Below are positions 62,042-64,000 of a stretch of DNA of 64,000 bases, piece after piece. The first letter of the stretch is position 1. Each line of letters begins with the position of its first letter. The stretch is from Oceaniovalibus sp. ACAM 378. Its GTDB lineage: Bacteria > Pseudomonadota > Alphaproteobacteria > Rhodobacterales > Rhodobacteraceae. The translations under genes and the position numbers were made by a program. The stretch covers positions 186,001 through 250,000 of the forward strand of contig NZ_VSJK01000005.1 of NCBI RefSeq assembly GCF_008085915.1, in the 5' to 3' direction. The notes beneath the pieces are model-generated. The model saw nothing but the letters and a program-made list of their open reading frames with translations. It was not told where the DNA came from and made no database searches.

Positions 62042-63652
62042 TCAGCCAGTGCGCAATAACGCGACGGCCCGACGCAGGGCGACCAATTGCGGCAGCGCGG
62101 CAAGACCCCAGGTAAGCATCGCCGTTCCAAATGCCGCAAACAGCAGCAGAATCGCGTCCTGCGCTACGGCGGGCGCGATCAACAGCGCACTGACCAGCCA
62201 GGCCAGAACACCGACAATCGTAGGCCAGACAACTGCCGCGAGCGCCTCGCGTTGGCTGAACGGCGTGGCGCGTCCGGTATACCACCAGAGCCGCGGCGTG
62301 TAGGCCACGGCAAAGAGCGACAGGACCACTGCCACCACGTTGATGCCGAAGGGCACCGCGATCGCAACGCAGACGATTTGCAGGATCGCGCGCTCGGTCG
62401 CCATCCGCAGCCGCAGCGTGGTCTGGCCTGCCGCATAAAACGCCATGCCCGCCATCGAGGTCGACGCCTCGAGCGCGAAGGCCGGGGCCGCCAGTGCGAA
62501 GACCAGCGCCACATCGCCCCAGCGATCCGTGAGCAGAAGCGGGATCAGGTCGGGCGCAAATCCCGCAAGGCAGAACATCCCGGGCAGGATGACCAAAGCG
62601 AGCAGGCGCAGCGCGGCAATATACAGCGCGCCGATCGCTGCGGGGTCCGAGGCTTGCCGCGCCATCCGCACGAAGACGACCTGCGACGCGGGGCCAGACA
62701 GGCCCAATTCCGGCAAGCGCAACAGCCGCAGCGCCATCGAAAACAGCCCCAGCGGTGCGGCCCCCACGGCGTAGCCCAGCATCATCACCGGCGCCTGTCG
62801 CTGGAGCGTGAAGACGAGCGAGGTGCCGACGGTGTCGCGGGCAAAGCGCAGATGCCCGGTCAGCCATGCAGGCTCCAGCCGCAGCCGCGGACGATAGGGG
62901 CTGGCGATAGCGGCACCAAGCGCCAGCGTCGCAAACAGCACGATCTGCTGGATGATCAGGCACCAGGCCCCGGCGCCGGCAATCGCCAGCCCGATCGCGG
63001 CGGCGAGGCTCAGGATCACAGCAAGGGTGCGCAGCCCGCCCAGCCACACGAAACGTTCGTCACGTTCCAGCGCGGCGTTGGACACCGCCGATAGCGATTG
63101 CATCAGCGGGATGACCGAGAGCGCCTGAACCAACCCCGACAGCCCGGGAAAGTCGAACAACGCCTCCCATAGCGGCGCGGTGAGGAACAGCGACAGGCTG
63201 AGCAGGGATCCGAGCCCCGCGAGAAGCCAGAACACGCTGTCCCATTCCTCGGGGACCACCTCGGACTGGCGGACGAGCGACCGGCCAAGACCGCAATCGC
63301 TCAGCAGTTGGGCAAAGACGACGATGCTCATGGCCAGCGCGACGGCACCGAAATCGGCGATGGTAAGATAGCGCGCGATGATCGGCAGAACCAGCACCTG
63401 CGCGAAGACGGACAGCACCCGCGACCCCGCCATGGCGCCGATGTTGAGAAAGAACGAAGCGCCCGGAACGCGCGGCGGCGTGGGCTGTTTCAAAGCCGCG
63501 GCTCCGAACACGGGACGGCATTCGGGGTCGGATATGGGGCGCGGTGGCGCCGCCTGTCGCAGGGTGCCAAAGATGCGGGGATCGGTTCTGGTCCGGCGTG
63601 GTCCAGTGCCGTTCTCGCGAGGGTGTTCAGCATTGCTCTCTCCGTTCGGCAC
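62042..63652 (-). CDS. Polysaccharide flippase, Wzx/ExoT family
   Basis: The 536-residue membrane protein has 12-14 hydrophobic helices. It opens after a polar 65-residue stretch with FFLNIGAMAGSRVLSVFAQVLVLPIIARYLTIADFGAVALAMSIV, the start of the polysaccharide_synt/MATE-like fold, and has LGRSLVRQSEVVPEEWDSVFW and YAVGAAPLGLFSMALRLLRLPE later. It moves the lipid-linked repeat across the inner membrane. The GTG start is uncertain and the polar N-terminus may be partly untranslated. It completes the Wzx/Wzy set with the polymerase at 26427. Confidence 0.85.
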   Translation of the reverse strand: MPNGESNAEHPRENGTGPRRTRTDPRIFGTLRQAAPPRPISDPECRPVFGAAALKQPTPPRVPGASFFLNIGAMAGSRVLSVFAQVLVLPIIARYLTIADFGAVALAMSIVVFAQLLSDCGLGRSLVRQSEVVPEEWDSVFWLLAGLGSLLSLSLFLTAPLWEALFDFPGLSGLVQALSVIPLMQSLSAVSNAALERDERFVWLGGLRTLAVILSLAAAIGLAIAGAGAWCLIIQQIVLFATLALGAAIASPYRPRLRLEPAWLTGHLRFARDTVGTSLVFTLQRQAPVMMLGYAVGAAPLGLFSMALRLLRLPELGLSGPASQVVFVRMARQASDPAAIGALYIAALRLLALVILPGMFCLAGFAPDLIPLLLTDRWGDVALVFALAAPAFALEASTSMAGMAFYAAGQTTLRLRMATERAILQIVCVAIAVPFGINVVAVVLSLFAVAYTPRLWWYTGRATPFSQREALAAVVWPTIVGVLAWLVSALLIAPAVAQDAILLLFAAFGTAMLTWGLAALPQLVALRRAVALLRTG

Positions 63653-63937
63653 CGTCGCGCCAGATCAACGACATGCCCGGACTGCGCAATGCCTGCCTGC
63701 AGATGTATCGCATGATCGCTTTCACGCAAAGCGTCCAACGGGGTCATTTCGGCCCACAGTTTTCGCCCCGTGTGTGCCCGCCGCCGGGCCGTTTTCTCAG
63801 CCCCAGCCGCCACCCCGCGCCTTGCGTGGCCATATTTTTCTTGCCGTATCGCCCCCGAGACGTGACAATCACGCAAGGGCAACAGCGCCCGCCGCGTATT
63901 TTTAGACCTGTATTTCTTTCGCTAAGGTATTTCCGGC

Positions 63938-64000
63938 ATGACATCCATGCGACCAGATCCGGACCCGCCCTTCCGGCCCCCTCGTCCGCGCCGTCGCGCA
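63938..64000 (+). CDS. Possible start of a gene running off the window end
   Basis: ATG at 63938 opens a frame MTSMRPDPDPPFRPPRPRRRA that stays open to the edge. AAGG lies about 10 bases upstream and the preceding 50 bases are AT-rich, as for a promoter. The Pro/Arg-rich N-terminus gives no family hint. Confidence 0.4.
   Translation, partial: MTSMRPDPDPPFRPPRPRRRA

Noticed and set aside
63490-63944. Small basic open frames near the right end
   Set aside because: They are Arg/Gly-rich without ribosome sites or motifs and overlap the flippase gene or its upstream region.

Overview
The window looks like chromosomal DNA of a GC-rich alphaproteobacterium, most likely a marine Rhodobacteraceae (Roseobacter-type). 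This rests on the density of TRAP and tripartite tricarboxylate (TTT) transporters, FCD-type GntR regulators, sugar-acid enzymes and a rhizobial Exo-like polysaccharide locus with RTX proteins; genus and species cannot be fixed from the sequence alone. I saw no rRNA, tRNA, CRISPR array, insertion sequence or phage gene.

Region 1 (1-3.7 kb) is the edge of what is probably a polyketide-type biosynthetic cluster: a cytochrome P450 running off the left end, a small coupled ORF, a metallophosphoesterase, an Sfp-type phosphopantetheinyl transferase and a free-standing malonyl-type acyltransferase.

Region 2 (3.9-26 kb) is a catabolic and uptake region for small hydroxy/sugar acids. It has three modules, each with its own solute-binding-protein transporter and GntR/FCD regulator. 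(a) GntR, a SAF-domain dehydrogenase, TctCBA, a DUF1537 kinase (OtnK type) and a class II aldolase-fold decarboxylase (OtnC type). (b) TctCBA plus GntR, divergent from an IlvD/Edd dehydratase, followed by an FMN 2-hydroxyacid oxidase and a D-2-hydroxyacid dehydrogenase. (c) TRAP DctPQM with a PdxA-family decarboxylating dehydrogenase, a divergent GntR and an LtnD-like dehydrogenase. Palindromes that suit FCD regulators lie in the divergent promoters. All three solute-binding-protein genes are followed by a strong RNA hairpin before the small permease gene.

Region 3 (26.4-63.7 kb) is a Wzx/Wzy-type exopolysaccharide locus. It holds an O-antigen-ligase/Wzy-like polymerase, an initiating sugar phosphotransferase, an ExoF-like export protein, an ExoP/Wzc co-polymerase with kinase domain, a Wzx flippase, about ten glycosyltransferases (including a gtrABC-like set and a GT2 paralogue without its catalytic motifs), a sulfotransferase, a secreted GH16 glycanase and two large RTX proteins. 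One RTX protein joins a G8/beta-helix region to RTX repeats. The other is a 2303-residue GH16 - RTX/Ig-like array - SGNH esterase - RTX protein built from 1392-bp modules. Together they suggest a polymer that is assembled, possibly sulfated and acylated, exported, and then trimmed outside the cell. The type I secretion ABC/HlyD genes that the RTX proteins need are not in the window.
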